From contig NZ_CP089746.1 in assembly GCF_029541745.1 (NCBI RefSeq), positions 2,108,001-2,172,000 on the forward strand: a DNA stretch of 64,000 nucleotides, in the 5' to 3' direction. The stretch comes from Streptomyces sp. LX-29. GTDB lineage: Bacteria; Actinomycetota; Actinomycetes; Streptomycetales; Streptomycetaceae. Below the pieces are notes generated by a model. It saw only the letters and a program-made list of their open reading frames with translations. It ran no database searches and was not told the origin of the DNA. Position numbers and translations under genes: made by a program. Positions 63,947-64,000 of this stretch are shown one piece after another (positions within the stretch are counted from its first letter, which is position 1; the number at the start of each line of letters is the position of its first letter).

Positions 63947-64000
63947 AAGGGGTGCGGAAACGCCGCGCGCCGGTGGCGGTGAGGCGGGTGCCTCTCCACC

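Overview
This window is chromosomal DNA of a streptomycete. The GC content is very high, genes are packed on both strands with strong third-position GC bias, and gene order matches what I recall of the Streptomyces coelicolor core region around SCO5572-SCO5658. Diagnostic genes are whiG (sporulation sigma factor), nsdA, the four-gene type I signal peptidase cluster sipWXYZ, amtB-glnK-glnD and a glcP-type glucose permease.

Layout. 1-5.2 kb: tail of a secreted M4 metalloprotease, then a polyamine/omega-amino acid module (Tat-lipoprotein PotD-like binding protein, gamma-aminobutyraldehyde-type dehydrogenase, divergent Lrp-type regulator, aminotransferase). 5.4-7.6 kb: a two-gene ABC exporter-like pair. 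7.6-11.6 kb: a thiamine ABC importer (ATPase, fused permease, binding protein) behind a TPP riboswitch. 11.8-17.7 kb: rlmN, cdsA, frr, pyrH, tsf, rpsB. 18-20.5 kb: a gene-poor stretch with a secreted M23 peptidase flanked by degenerate repeats and a duplicated piece of the next gene. 20.5-27.5 kb: tetR, whiG, dprA, comM, yraN, DUF2469. A complete IS110-family element sits exactly in the yraN/comM junction. 27.6-36.5 kb: NUDIX hydrolase, sipZ-sipY-sipX-sipW, rplS, trmD, rimM, khpA, rpsP, SprT-like. 36.7-44 kb: proS, a methyltransferase-like gene, ffh, glnD. 44.0-45.8 kb: a non-coding block of nested tandem repeats separating glnD from glnK. 45.8-51.9 kb: glnK, amtB, nsdA, a primase-polymerase-like gene, ftsY. 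52-59.1 kb: an NCS1 permease, a glcP-type sugar permease, smc. 59.4-64 kb: a small coiled-coil protein, acylphosphatase, CAP-domain protein, flavodoxin-like protein with a divergent HxlR regulator, mutM, and a repeat-rich end.

Genes that work together: rpsB/tsf/frr/rlmN/rplS/trmD/rimM/rpsP/khpA/proS serve translation; ffh, ftsY and the four signal peptidases form the secretion route; amtB-glnK-glnD is the ammonium-sensing unit, with a GlnR-type operator in front of amtB; glcP is the likely glucose entry route; whiG and nsdA control development.

The most interesting feature is the IS110 element (about 25084-26524). The 229 nt between its left end and the transposase can be folded by eye into three consecutive hairpin modules like those of IS110 bridge RNAs. 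The third module contains ATTAGGAAG, identical to the right end of the element, and GTAGGGC, the exact reverse complement of its left end. Joining right end to left end would create a promoter with TTGACA, a 17-nt spacer and TACCTT. These features together define the element ends, a probable GC core and a probable guide RNA. Other points for a second look are the split yraN-comM coupling, the glnK/glnD repeat block, a TTGAAG palindrome family before glcP, the duplicated 3' end of tetR, the Smc hinge insertion and an ABC ATPase with an abnormal signature motif.
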